Shown one piece after another: positions 44,690-56,294 of a stretch of 64,000 nt of DNA (positions are counted from its first letter, which is position 1; each line of letters opens with the position of its first letter). A model generated the notes under the pieces. The model did no database searches and was not told the origin of the DNA. It worked only from the letters and a program-made list of their open reading frames with translations. The position numbers and the translations under genes were made by a program. Source of the stretch: Massospora cicadina (Eukaryota; Entomophthoromycota; Entomophthoromycetes; Entomophthorales; Entomophthoraceae); NCBI GenBank assembly GCA_022478985.1, contig JAKSZP010012237.1:18305-82304 (forward strand), in the 5' to 3' direction.

Positions 44690-46834
44690 AAAATATTGCA
44701 AAGGTAAGAAGTCATCATGCAGTAATTCAGAGTCATGGCCATCCTTGATACTTATTCTCAAATCAATGTCTTGTCATTAAAACTTATTAAGAAGATTAAA
44801 CTGGAGCCTGATTTGGGATATTTTAAGAGCATGGAACTGCTAGACCAAACAACATTTGAGCTATTGAAACTTACTCTTTCTTACCCATACAAATTGTAAA
44901 TCTTGTTTAATCAGCACCTGCCATGGCTTTGGACAACAACAATTATGATATGATCATTGTCGTTCAGTTCATGCTTAAGTATGATGATATTATCTTATGA
45001 AGGAAGTTTTCTCTATCTATTAAAACATGTTTTTCCTCTAGTTCTAAATAATAAATATTCCAGCAATAAATGATATTCTTTCCTTTCTGAATACCCTGCT
45101 TCTGCATTGACATTACCTTATACTGCATTAGGACGAAATACCATAAATTTTCTGACTAGGTAGGCACTTTAGAATTAATTTCCATCTATGTTTTAGAAGT
45201 AATAAGAATTTTATGGTGACCAACAGTGATTAATACTAAAATTACTCTAAAAATCCCCAGCGTTGCCTGTTAAGTATAATGAGCATTTATGTAGTAGTCC
45301 CCTTGAATAATGAGTCTTACTTGGAATATTAGATCCAATATACCAGAAGCAAGTCAGCATACTATTGGGAAATCCTACAAATAAGGTTTTCCTTATGATG
45401 AAACATTAATAAATGGGAAAAGGTCTGTTGATTATAATCATGGAAATTAAAAAAGTCCATTTTATTTGTTTCATGTTGGACATGGGATTACCTACCAACA
45501 AGATGATTTGCACTATATCTAACTTTCATAATCAGATGTATTACTCCTGAAGAGCTTAAAAATTTATTCTTAACTAGAAGCTTTAAGCTATATTTTTCCA
45601 AGTCTGATACTGACTGTGGATACATGAAAAATTGGAGCCACCCAATCAAGATTGAGGGATGCCAATCCTATCCAATCCAAACCTTATCATATTAAAGGTA
45701 AAAAACAATTGAGGAAAGAGCTAAGACAATTACTAGGCGCTTAGTTAGTAGTACCATCCCAAAGCCCTTTGTCATCTCCCTTTTGCTTATCAAGAAGAAG
45801 GATGGATGCCACCCACCTGTGACAAACTATTGGAAGCTGAATAACCTCACCAAGAAAATAGCCATCCTATCTCTCATATCAATGGTGCTCTTGCTGAACA
45901 CTCTGGTTTTAATTTCTTTTCCTATATGTACTTGGCAAGTGGGTACTGGCAAATGGGTCTCTCCCCACAAGATCAGTAAAATTGTGAACTCAAATGCATT
46001 GAGGGACTACTTCAACCCACTTGACTTTCTCAAGGTTTATGTAACGCTCTTTCTTCAAGTATAATGAGCAATGTAACAAAGTTAACAGGACATTATGCCA
46101 ATTTATGTGAATTTTAAATTTTAAATTTTATTTGAGGTGGGCTGACCCAGGGACAGTACTGCACCGATTAGGGGAGTGAAGAAAACAGGAAAGAAGGATA
46201 AAACCCAGAAAACCTCCATGCGCGGTGTATGATAGGCCAGGAACTCCATGGACCGCCTTTGCTACTTGCTATCTCAGTTTGGGGCATTGGCGCGCAAAAC
46301 CAACACAGTCAAAATCGTCCCCTACCCAAAGTCCATTACCAGGATCAAACTCGGGAGGCAGTGGTAGAGGGTCCATACTCTACCACTGGGGTATCCTCCC
46401 AATTTATGTGAATTTTATCTTAATGATATCACAGTTTTTCTTGAAACTTTCAATGATTATCTTATAAATCTTAAAGAAGCCTTGTAATGGGCTTAAAAAC
46501 TCTTACATCAAACTATAACCCTCAAAATGTGTTTTTGTTTATATAAAACTAATTTTTGGCAGTATCTCTCAAGAGTAGATTCAGACTTTGCAGAACAAGC
46601 GTGAAGCTATATACAAAGTTTCTGAATTTCAAAACCTTTGAGATATACAGATATTTTTAGGTATGATGGGCAATTACAATCAATTTATACCAAAGTTTTC
46701 TCAGCTCATTGAGCCTCTCGTTTGTCTATTGACCAAGAACACTCCTCTCTATTGGGGTGCAGAACAAAAAGTAGCTTTTAAGACCCTAAATAAGTCAAAA
46801 CAAGAACGACCTATCTTTTGAACTCTGGAGGATG
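44690..46834 (+). pseudogene. T1 protease and reverse transcriptase
   Basis: Protease: VMAILDTYSQINVLSLKLIK (about 44,733-44,795), with the catalytic DTG reading DTY. Reverse transcriptase: LVVPSQSPLSS at about 45,745, then KKDGCHPPVTNYWKLNNLTK (about 45,795-45,855). The YLDD region at about 46,410-46,440 reads LNDITVFLE. QIFLGMMGNYNQFIPKFSQL-like sequence follows at about 46,650-46,700. SINE-4 interrupts it at 46,117-46,398 and an ORF1-only LINE at 46,851. Confidence 0.75.
46117..46398 (-). mobile_element. SINE-4 (tRNA-headed)
   Basis: Perfect 19-bp duplications CCAATTTATGTGAATTTTA flank it (46,098-46,116 and 46,399-46,417). The minus strand begins with an A box TACCCCAGTGGTAGAGT and a B-box-like GAGTTTGATCC. 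It ends GTCCCTGGGTCAGCCCACCT then CAAATAAAATTT, the shared tail. The head differs from SINE-3. Confidence 0.92.
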
Positions 46835-46850
46835 ATAAGCCTTTTATATT

Positions 46851-48783
46851 TAAATTCTAAAATTTTAATTTTTTTAAATTAATTCGAGTAAAGCTAACCA
46901 GGGGATGGACATTACCAATATAAAACAAATAAAGCGAACCAAAAACACAAAAAAGCCCTAAATGTGTGGCAATACACCAAAACAAAAGGAAAATAACCTA
47001 CTGGGTGTAGCAGCAGTGAACTGATTAACCCACTATGGCAAAAGGGGAGAGGGGATCATGCAGATTATCAATTAATTTTTACAATTGAAGAGGCGGATTA
47101 AAGCTGAGAGCAAGGGGGTTAGGGCATCCGCAGGATGTAGGTTGAGGTAAAAAGATAATTGACAAGATATTTAGTAACAATTTGGGCCTGGAGCAAAGAC
47201 TCCAGGGTTTTGGCAACATGGTGTTCAGCTTGTATGCATGCATCAGGAAGCTAGGCGAAATTTTTTATATTGGCTTTGGTGATACGTGTGGTGGGGGAAG
47301 TTCTGCCAGTGCAGCCCTGTGATTGACAGCAGAGGTGGCAGTGTCTTTTAATCGTTCAATTTCCATTCTTGCAACCTCAGGGAAATCAGCAGGGAATTCA
47401 GCTAAATGTAGCCCTTCTTTAAATTCAGCAACCAAGAGTGCCACGGCTGCTTGGAGATGGTTACTATCAAGAGAGGCCACCGCAGCTCGCAAGTTGATGG
47501 TCACTCAAGAATGGGGTAGCAGTGGGTTTGGTGATATATTTTTTGGGAAGGAATGGGGCATCAAAGTCTGAAGACAAATATGGTTCAAAAATTAATCAGA
47601 AAGTCTGGAGGTGGGATAATTTCCCCAGATTCAGTTATTTCATTCAATAAGTCCCAGGTATTTTGGTTGAATAGGATTGATTCAGATAGATGTGGCTGTG
47701 ATTGGGTAAGTTTTGGGGTGGGAAATTGTTTGTTTGAATTCGGGTACAAACCTGCTCCCAATTGGGTATATTCTGAGAAATTTGGCCAGCTTGGGCTTTA
47801 GTTGCAAAGGTTTGCTGATTTCTCAACCGTTCAGCTGGAGGGAGTGGGGGCAGCCAAAATTCCCACTTGAATGATATTTGTGTGGCCTCACATGTGAGCT
47901 TGGCAGTTTCCACTTTTTTGAACTGTGGTGACAGGCTTTTTGGAGTGGTCCAACTCATGGCAGAGGGATAAAATGTGCAATTATTATTGGTGCAAGCCCA
48001 AAAGAAAGATCTGGTGCAGATGAGATATAGGCACGCAGTGAGATGTGCTGGCTATGGTTGGCTGGTGGGGGTAATGGTTCCATTGCCTGTGGTGCTGCTA
48101 ATCATTCAGCATCGCTTGGGACAAGGAATTGGAGGATGGAGTCTGTGTCATATTTGAACAGCCCTGTCTTCAATTCTTCATAGAGTGTTTGAGGGGGAAG
48201 GTGTGAAGGAAGGTTTGCAAAAGTTACCACAAATGTGTTATCACTAGGGAGGCATGTATGGGTTGTGGTAATGGGTGTGTTTTTATAAATTAATGGCGTA
48301 GCTGCTGCAGCAGCTGCGTCTTCTTCAGTGGGAAAGCCTACATCAAAATAGCGCTTGTAAAGGCAGAAGTCAATAAACCCAACTGGTGCAAACGTGGCCG
48401 TTGCCAGCTCAATTATTGCTTTGTCAGCACATGGGAAGAGACGTCCATATTTGACGTGGAGGCAAAAGTGAATATTAGATCTAGGTAGGGCTAGGGGGTG
48501 GAGGCAGGTTGGACAGACTCACGCTAAGTGTAATAAGCCCCTTGGAGGGAAAAATCGGCCTGATGCATTAGGCAGACTGGATAAGCCAGTCTGCACATGT
48601 TTGCCTGCTGGGCGGAAAGTTCTATTGGGTGGAGCACTGCTGCTCCATACTGGGGCAGCAGGTTGTGGATCTGCAGACATAAATGAAAAACTGATGCTGT
48701 ATAGGTGGCAATGGAAAATTAACGGATACTTTTTAATTAAAATTGCTCAAAAGTGTTATTGAGTTTAAAGATATACTGTATCA
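46851..48783 (-). mobile_element. ORF1-only LINE derivative (copy b)
   Basis: Perfect 16-bp duplications ATAAGCCTTTTATATT flank it (46,835-46,850 and 48,784-48,799). The minus strand starts with a 5' leader, then an ATG at about 48,680 opening MSADPQPAAPVWSSSAPPNR. It continues with frameshifts through sequence homologous to copy a and ends in the shared tail TAATGTCCATCCCCTGGTTA. No reverse transcriptase or endonuclease is present anywhere in the 1.9 kb. Confidence 0.88.
47265..48682 (-). pseudogene. ORF1-like protein of copy b
   Basis: Fragments on the minus strand match the protein of copy a. FPADFPEVARMEIERLKDTA (about 47,365-47,425) corresponds to FPSNFSPAAQEEIQRLYETA. The N-terminus through SGRFFPPR corresponds to the start of copy a. 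Frameshifts occur near 48,515 and later. I could not read its zinc knuckle. Confidence 0.65.
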
Positions 48784-48799
48784 ATAAGCCTTTTATATT

Positions 48800-49254
48800 A
48801 TTTATTGATGTCTCCAATCATGCTGTCTGAGCTATTCTTGCTTTACTTGATAAAAATAATGCGGATCACACTCTTTCATATTTCAGCAAGATTCTCTCAA
48901 AATCTTAATGCATTTATAGTGTTACTGAAAAGTAATGCCTCACAATCCAACTACCAATAATACCATATCACCCCTTTTTTATATGGAATTATGTTTACTG
49001 TTATCACTAACCACGCCTCTTTGAAGTAGTTGCAGAACTTTAAGGATCCCAATTGAATATCGTCTCTGGGCCTTGAAGCTCAAGCACTATGATATAAGAA
49101 GTGAACTTTGCGCTGAAACCCAACATAAAAATGTAGCTATATCAGCTAACTATTTATTTTTCAACTGGATAATAGTAAGGCTGAGAGATTACATGACCTT
49201 TTTATGACCCCCAAAACCTGGAATGAGGATGATAAACCCATGTAATATGCTATT
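48800..49254 (+). pseudogene. T1 RNase H
   Basis: After the ORF1-only LINE the RNase H resumes with FIDVSNHAVXAILALLDKNN-like sequence. FTVITNHASLK follows at about 48,985-49,020, aligning with T2 VVTNHASLKW. It is heavily mutated. Confidence 0.65.
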
Positions 49255-49270
49255 ATAACACTCCCAAAAA

Positions 49271-49322
49271 ACATCGATGAATCCCCCCCCTTGGGTTGGG
49301 ACCATCTAGTACTAAAAAAAAA
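49271..49322 (+). mobile_element. Micro-retroposon copy 9 (full length)
   Basis: ACATCGATGAATCCCCCCCC, TTGGGTTGGGACCATC and TAGTACTA plus A-tail are flanked by perfect 16-bp ATAACACTCCCAAAAA (49,255-49,270 and 49,323-49,338). It lies in the T1 RNase H/integrase spacer. Confidence 0.95.
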
Positions 49323-49499
49323 ATAACACTCCCAAAAACACAATGTTAAAAATGGAAAGTATTACAAAAAAATAGCATAAAATGGTTGCTTTACCTCCAG
49401 TCTTTAGAATGAGTATTAAAAAATGTGATAGCATACTCTTCCCTTGGACATGGGTACAAAAAACTATGAATGGATTTATAGATTGGTGCTATTGGCAAT

Positions 49500-50430
49500 A
49501 GATTAAGTAAGTTATTATCGAAGTTTTAGACGCTTGTCTAGCCTGTAAGAATTGTGTAATTTTAAAAACCAAATACCAATACCATCCTACTACTACCCCC
49601 ATCATCCTTTTCACACTATAAGCTTAAATGTGGTAGGTCTATTAGCTCAGAATACCTGTGGAAACTGGTATATTGTAATAAATTTGATCATTTTTGCAAA
49701 ATTGGGTCGAAGCTTTTGCTCTTCTGGCTCAAAATGCTAAAGCTGCTACCACATTATTACATCATTATATGTTTATAGACATGTTGCCCTCAGGTCCTTC
49801 TTTGTGATAATAGTCTGAATTTTAAATTGAGAGTTGTTAAGATCATGGCTATCTCTATGGGGATCAACAACTCATATCTGCTCCCTACTACCTCTAACAA
49901 ACGGTACAGTTGAAAGAGCATAATGGAACTCTGGTTTCTACATTAGGTAAAATGGCCAATTCAGACCCTTAAGTTTGTATCATTTCTTGCTTAGTGATCT
50001 TATAGCTTACCATATTAATTAGCACTGAATACTTAAGATGCAATTTATTGTATCTTGTATCTTGAGAACCAGGAGTACCCATTGTCTTATCTAAAAATAT
50101 ATTCTCTTCAAAGACTGAAGATCAAAAAAGTTTAGAGATTGCCCCAACATCATAAATCTTCAATCTGATGCTAAGTCCAATGTACAATGACAGTTACTAA
50201 AGTGAGAAGAGCTGCTAATGAACTCATTCAACCTCAACTTTAATTTCAGATAGCAAATTTAGTTTTATATTATTACAACCACATCACTCCCCTAAGTGAC
50301 ATACTTAGTTCAATCTGGGAAGGACACTTTGTTGTCACTTATAAGAGGGGTGATGAGATCCCTTATTAAATCTCTTGCCTCAGGGGTCACATAAACAGAG
50401 TAAAAGAACAATTTTTAAGACAATGTTCTC
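49500..50430 (+). pseudogene. T1 integrase
   Basis: HPFHTISLNVVGLLAQNTCGNW (about 49,604-49,665; D to N at the first catalytic position) matches T2 HIISLDVVGPLPQTTSGNR. A TYKRGDEIPY-like block at about 50,338-50,365 matches the C-terminal TYKRG.EYSIK. RVKEQFLRQCSPPSK precedes the LTR, as SPPNI does in T3. Confidence 0.75.
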
Positions 50431-50461
50431 CCCCCTCAAAAAATCCTTAGAAAGAGAGTAA

Positions 50462-51397
50462 TGTTGGTCATCTAGGGTTTTAGTTTCAAAAAATATTCAG
50501 GTGTTAGATATTCTAATAAAATTACAAAAAAAACACAAATGAATTTCTCAGATGATTATAAGAAATAATTCTGTAGTTTGTCCGCGCACTAACCTGAATT
50601 TAGTTGTGCTACCTAAAAAAAGAACACCCCATTTTATAGACTTGAAGAGGGTTTTGAAGCATGGTAATGTTCTATCCACCAATCAAGAGCTAGAAATATT
50701 TTACCGGACTAAAATGAACTTACATTTGATCCAACTGTTTAAATAAAATATGTAGTCATTACTGAATGGTTATGTCATTTAAACATCTGACCAATCAATG
50801 GCCAGTAAGTTATGACAGAGTAAATTTATCCCAAAGAGCTCTGATTGGGCAACCATCTCAAAACTTAAAAACTCTTCTCTTATAAACATGCTACCTCAAA
50901 TCAGAAAAGCGTCATTTTAGATAATAATATGAATCATAACAAGACAATAAGAAAGATAAGACTAACCTTCAGATTCAGTGGATCAACTAAACATCATCAG
51001 GTATACTTTAATGATCCAAAAGCATCCCCAGATCTACATACTCACAATGTTTAAAAATCATTATAATAAGGGTTGAATCATTCATTGTGGTCATGTCCAC
51101 ATGTCTAGCCCCTATTACATAGTATATTAAATCTCTTTTATATGAAATGTCATAAAACCGAGTTTTATTATAACCAAAACCAATGGTTTTTACCAAGAAG
51201 GGTATAAAACCCCTGATACTATTAGATAAAGTAACGTTTACTATTTAACGTACTTGTTAATTGCCAGTACTGTTTTGTAGATTACTTTTGGGTCCAAAAT
51301 TATCAAATAGTTGTCAAGTTTACTAAGGTTGACAGTCAGTAGCATAAAAATTCTGAGGTTAAGCACCTGCAACCATTGCACTTACCAGGATATAACA
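50462..51397 (+). repeat. T1 3' LTR
   Basis: It begins TGTTGGTCATC after a purine tract AGAAAGAGAGTAA, and ends ATAACA before the CATGG duplication. It aligns with 6,878-7,037 plus 41,074-42,184. Similarity is low by eye (near 70%), implying great age. Confidence 0.75.
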
Positions 51398-51402
51398 CAT
51401 GG

Positions 51403-54400
51403 AGCAAACGAACTTTCTTTAGATAAACTCATAATTAAATGTTTTGATGACCAGAGTCAAGTTTTTGATTATGCTTTACTTACCTGAGGGACAAATGACC
51501 TTTTCTGATGTGAAAATCAGGTTTTATAAAATAAAGGTTTAAAGTACATGGCCACTTGATAGGATGAATTTATAACCATTTAATTCATGAATAAAGAGAC
51601 CATTAATAAGTTTTCTGACTAATTTTACCACGAAGCTCAGGTGCTGCTGGGCGCTAAACCATGGTGGATTTTAAAAATCAAGATAATTCTAGGGATGCCA
51701 ACAAGAACTATTTAGAATTGCACCAGTCCCTGATTTTGGCGTTTATATTGGATTTGGATACACCATACTGATTAGATAATTAAAAAAGATTCTAAGTCGC
51801 TTTTGGACGCCCAATGTTGATGCTTGAACAAGTGGCTCACATGAGTTTATGAGATTAATAGAGGGACCATAAAAACCATATTCCTATTGAGAATAATTAC
51901 AGAAACCGCCATAACTTAGCCAGTATAACTTTCTTGATTTCTGAATTTAAGAGGAATTGTATGGCATGCTGTCCTAAACAACGCCCTGTGATAAAACTTG
52001 TGCCAATTCAAGAAAATGAAGGCAGGAAAAGAGCCACTAGAAATGAGGGGGGCGTTTTACTGCCAATTGTCATCCAGTCATCTCTCAGATCATTAAAGTA
52101 GGTGTGAGCTATAATTAGTACCAGAAACTGTTAAAAGCATTTTCACAGTGTCAGCCAACGTCAGATGTCAGCATGCTGCCATGGAACAAGAGGGGCAAGA
52201 AGTCATACTCAAAGCTATGCCACAATTACTGATGAACACAATTAACTTTGGAGATATTGAATAATCATAATCCTTACTTACTATAAATGGGGTTAAAGTC
52301 ATGCTCCCAGTCAAGACCTTATCCACATTTCCCAATGTAGAACAGATTAAGACATAGTCTATCAAACTGATATACCTTCCATTTGTGCAATAAATGGGGG
52401 ATTCACACTAATTTTATGATTGTACAATTATAATGATATTAACATAAACAAAGCATGGGCTCAAGTCATTGTTGATAGCGGCGCCCCTATAAATGTTAAT
52501 TACAGCCAGTTATCAGACGATTGAGAATAGCTCCTGATTTGGCCCACCATCGAAGATATAGAACGGCTGGGCCTATGAGTACTACTGGTGAGTGCATATA
52601 GCGCTTTAAAAATGAGGCTCAGCTCTCTGCAGGTTAATGATCCTGCTATAGTGCTTTCCAATGACAACTATCAATTTATTGTTGGTAATAGTTTTAATCA
52701 AGTTTTATGGTTCCATTTTATAACTATGCGGAGAACACCTTTACTATACTAGGTCAAACTTTATGACTACAATATTTTAGGGATAATCAGACATCTTTAA
52801 TCATAGAAATAATTTTGTAATGTGATTTTTATAGCAATGGTTTGGTTTCTATCTGCTATTAACGAGTGGGTCACAAAGTTTCCATCTAGCCGCCATACCT
52901 GAGAATAAAAATTATTTTTAAAGCTTTTATGACTTTATTATATATCCTAAATAACTTTGTATGGTGTTAATTTGAATGATCTTAGTCACCTGAAGAATTG
53001 TTGAGAAAAATATAGTCCCCTGGTAACGGTTGAGTGAGGAACCTTTCACTGCTTCTGAGATAATTTTGACGGGTCACCAGGAGATCTGTAATACTTGCCA
53101 ATTTGACTTCCTCTAAAATTTTTCTTCAAGAGGGGACAGAAGGTTGCATTTGTACATCTTATTATGCTAGAAGAAATATGTGAAGTACATGAGTATGAAA
53201 ATCTGACAGAGTTTGGCTTTCCTAAACTAATCCTAACAGAAGTGTGAAGTTGTTTCTATAATAACGCGACAAGCTAACTGTGGATCAGAAGGACTAAGAA
53301 ATGGCGTTCATATAAAAAATGATACACTCAAGTATTTACAACAGAAAATAAAAACTTGGAGTGCTATGTGAAGAACCAACACCATATTGATACCGGGGAT
53401 CAAAGGTCATTTCATTGCAGACAATAAGGGAAGCAAGTCCAGTGACAAAGAGGCGCATTAAACATTAGTTAGCTTATACAATAATTAATGTTTGTTCATT
53501 TGTGCACCAATGGGCTAGTTTAGTACTCATAGAAAGAAAAAAATGGGTCAAATAGAGTCAATCTTGATTTCCAGTATTAAATAAGCATAACTAAAAGGGA
53601 TCATAATCTTTTTCCTCAAATATCTGACCCCTCTGGACCAGTCAGGAGGAGCCAAATATTTAACAGATCTAGACCTCATAATTAATACTGAAGTATTTAA
53701 CTGCTTCCTGAAGACCTAGAAAAGTTTACAAATATTCCTCTCAAGGATTGTTCCAACTGACTCATATGCCCTATTATAAAGCACAATGGCCACCTTCTAG
53801 CGGGCTGATAGACAATATCATGATGGGGTTTATAGATGAGTTAATTTTGATTATATCCATAATATAATTATGTTTTTGAAAAGTACAATCAACATCTAAT
53901 AACTGGTTTGGGCTTTTATAGGCTATCCTAGGCTCAGTTAAATATCTAAGCCTAAAATATTCTAGTTCTTCAGGTCTCAGAATAAATATCTAGGGTGTAT
54001 AGTTGACACTTGGGGAATATAGTCATAGTCTCAAAAACTCGACAGTCACATGAGAGAATCTGAGAGTAAGCGAGACATCTAAGTATTTCTTTGAATGGGC
54101 AGATAAAACTTCCATTTTACCAGTAATTTACACAGCTTGCCTTTAATCTATTACATCTGCTTTGAGGAGGAATAATTGTTCTAATGGTCTCAGAATTCAA
54201 GGACTATAAATGGCTTGAAAAGCGTTGAATGAAGCCACCATCCTGAGATATCCCAACTTAAATCATCACTTTATAGTGCTATATGAGCATTTCTCATAGC
54301 TATAGGAGCTGTACTTTCTCAGATAGGGGATTAAAGAGAAGAGCATTTGGTATCCTTATGTAGTCATGTTTTGGACAATCTTGACTGCAATCAAATTGTA

Positions 54401-54464
54401 ACTGATTCTCTTTCCTCTTGACATCACTTTTGTGCGATTTGGATAAAAAGTAATCATTATTTTA
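51403..54464 (+). pseudogene. Floor Ty3 element: gag, protease, reverse transcriptase and RNase H remains
   Basis: AQVIVDSGAPINVN (about 52,461-52,500) is a retroviral-type protease motif (DSG). RNase H is suggested at about 54,240-54,330 by LRYPNLNHHFIVLYEHFS and an AIGAVLSQ-like stretch. The rest is stop-ridden. It could be the continuation of the sequence left of T1, but I cannot prove the join. Confidence 0.6.
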
Positions 54465-56290
54465 ACCCCCGCCACCCATACAGCATCAGTTTTCCATTTA
54501 TGTCCATGTATCCACCACCTGCTAGAATTTACCACCCAACAGGCAAACGCATGTGGATGGGCTCATCCAGTCCGCCTAATACAATTGGCTGCCTTATCCC
54601 TCCAAAGGACTTAGCACTCACCTCGCACAAGTCCACCCAACCCAGCCCCCACCCCCTAGCCCTACTTCAATCCAATATCCACTTTTGTCTCCACGTCAGA
54701 TACAGACGTCTCTTCCCATATGCTGATAAAGTGATTATTGAGCTAGCAATGGTCACCTTTGTACCAGTGGATTTTCCAACTTCCGCCCTTATAAGGGATA
54801 TTTTGATATTGGCTTCCCCATGGAAGAGGACATGGCTGCTGCACTGATAACGCCCTTAATTTACAAAAAACACACCCATTACCACCATGCAAACTCATCT
54901 CCCAGTGATAACGCACTCGTGGTAACCTTTACAAACTTTCCCTCCCACCTTCCCCCTCAAACTCTATTAGGAATTGATGTCAGGACTGTTCACTTATGGA
55001 ACAAACCCCATACTATAATAACTTGTATCAAGTGGTGCTGAGCGCCTAGCAGAGCTTTGGGTAATGGCCACCATTACCCCCCACCAGCTAAACATGGCCC
55101 AACACATCTCTCCACATGCCTATATCCCTTCCGTACCTGATCATTTCTTTTGGGCTTGCACTGACAATGGTCGCACTATCTGCCCCCTATGCCACAAATT
55201 GGACCATACAAAGAAAGTATGTCAATACAATTCATACCAAGAAAAGACTGCCAACTCCGTTCAAGAGGCCACACCAACTGCGTTTGAGTGAGGATTTTGG
55301 CTTCCCCACCCCCCAAGTAGTGCGCTTAATGAACTAGCAGCAAAATCTAGCAACCCAAATTTAAGACAGGCAATTTTCACCCATGCCAGCCAATCAGGAG
55401 CAGATTTGGATCCATATTCAATCCAAAAAATTTTCCTGTCCCAAAACTTACTCAACTAGATCCACCTATCACTGAATCAATCCAAGTCAACCAAAATCCC
55501 TAGGGCTTATTGTATGAAGTGACTGAATCTGGTGAATTTGACCCACCTCTGGCTAAACCAATCTTCTAAGAACCTTTTATAAATTCAGACTTTGATACCC
55601 CACCCCCACCCAAACAATATGTCCCCAAACCAAAGCAACCACCAGCTTACCAAGGCCGCGGTTGCCTCACCCAAAAACTACCAGCTTCACGAAGCCATGG
55701 CAAAATAAGATGATAATTTAAAAAAGGGCTGCACGTCCCCTTGTTCCCCTCCAATTTTTCTCCTGCTGCACAAGAGGAAATCCAACGCCTCTATGAAACT
55801 GCCACCGCCGCTGTCAAACGTGTCATTACTCTGGCAGAATTTTTCCATCCACACATGCCGACAGAGAAAACCTTACAAAATTTAGCCCAACTTCCTGATG
55901 ACTGCATCCAAACCAAACACCAAGTTCCTGAACTTACAGAGTCCTTTATCCAGGCCTAAATTGTCAAATGCAAAAGCTATCTATTTCATTTTGACCCTCA
56001 TCCTGCGGATTCCCCACCTCCTTGCTATCAGCATTGATCCATCTCTTCAATACCAAACCTGATGAAGAAGAAGAAGAAGATGATGATCCACCTGATCCCC
56101 CTCCCCCTCCGCCATGGTATGATAAGCAGCTCGCTGCTTTACCACCTGGTAGGTTGTTTCTTTCATTACTTTTTTTTGGCTGCTTGTTTAGGGCAATTGA
56201 TTAATGTTTTTGGTTGGTTTAGTTTTGGAGTTTCTGTTTTGGTATTGTCCGTTCCATGGTCAGCTTGCCTCATTTAAATAAAAATACATT
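54465..56290 (+). mobile_element. ORF1-only LINE derivative (copy a)
   Basis: It begins near CCGCCACCCATACAGCATCA, which is also found at the 5' end of copy b. It encodes one broken ORF1-like protein and ends GGTATTGTCCGTTCCATGGT then CAGCTTGCCTCATTTAAATA. Flanking repeats are imperfect (ATAAAAAGTAATCATT against ATAAAAATACATT). It interrupts the RNase H of the floor Ty3 element. Like mammalian HAL1 it carries only the first LINE reading frame. Confidence 0.85.
54500..56150 (+). pseudogene. ORF1-like protein of copy a with CCHC knuckle
   Basis: It starts at about 54,500 (MSMYPPPARIYHPTGKRMWM; the matching start in copy b is MSADPQP). It runs through frameshifts near 54,830 and 55,050 to a perfect CCHC knuckle CPLCHKLDHTKKVC (about 55,180-55,225). 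A helical segment AAQEEIQRLYETATAAVKRV (55,765-55,825) follows. The C-terminal tail is acidic then proline-rich (DEEEEEDDDPPDPPPPPPWY, about 56,056-56,115). An RNA-binding role is inferred from the knuckle. No overall family match is recognised beyond LINE ORF1 layout. Confidence 0.7.
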
Positions 56291-56294
56291 GGAG

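Larger units (their letters stand above)
6878..51397 (+). mobile_element. T1: old Ty3/gypsy element, split by nested insertions
   Basis: The 3' LTR (50,462-51,397) starts TGTTGG and ends in AACA. Its first 160 bases match 6,878-7,037, and the rest matches 41,074-42,184. The two halves of the 5' LTR are therefore separated by T2. The flanking 5 bases are CATAG (6,873-6,877) and CATGG (51,398-51,402), a target-site duplication with one mismatch. Gag, protease, reverse transcriptase, RNase H and integrase follow in Ty3 order between 42,390 and 50,430. The element is heavily mutated and cannot be active. Confidence 0.75.

Noticed and set aside
3842..49322. Micro-retroposons as 5S rRNA fragments (the antisense reads TTAGTACTAGATGG, like the 5S TTAGTACT.GGATGGG region)
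   Set aside because: The match is about 12 bases, lies on the wrong strand relative to the A-tail, and the rest of the unit does not follow 5S sequence.
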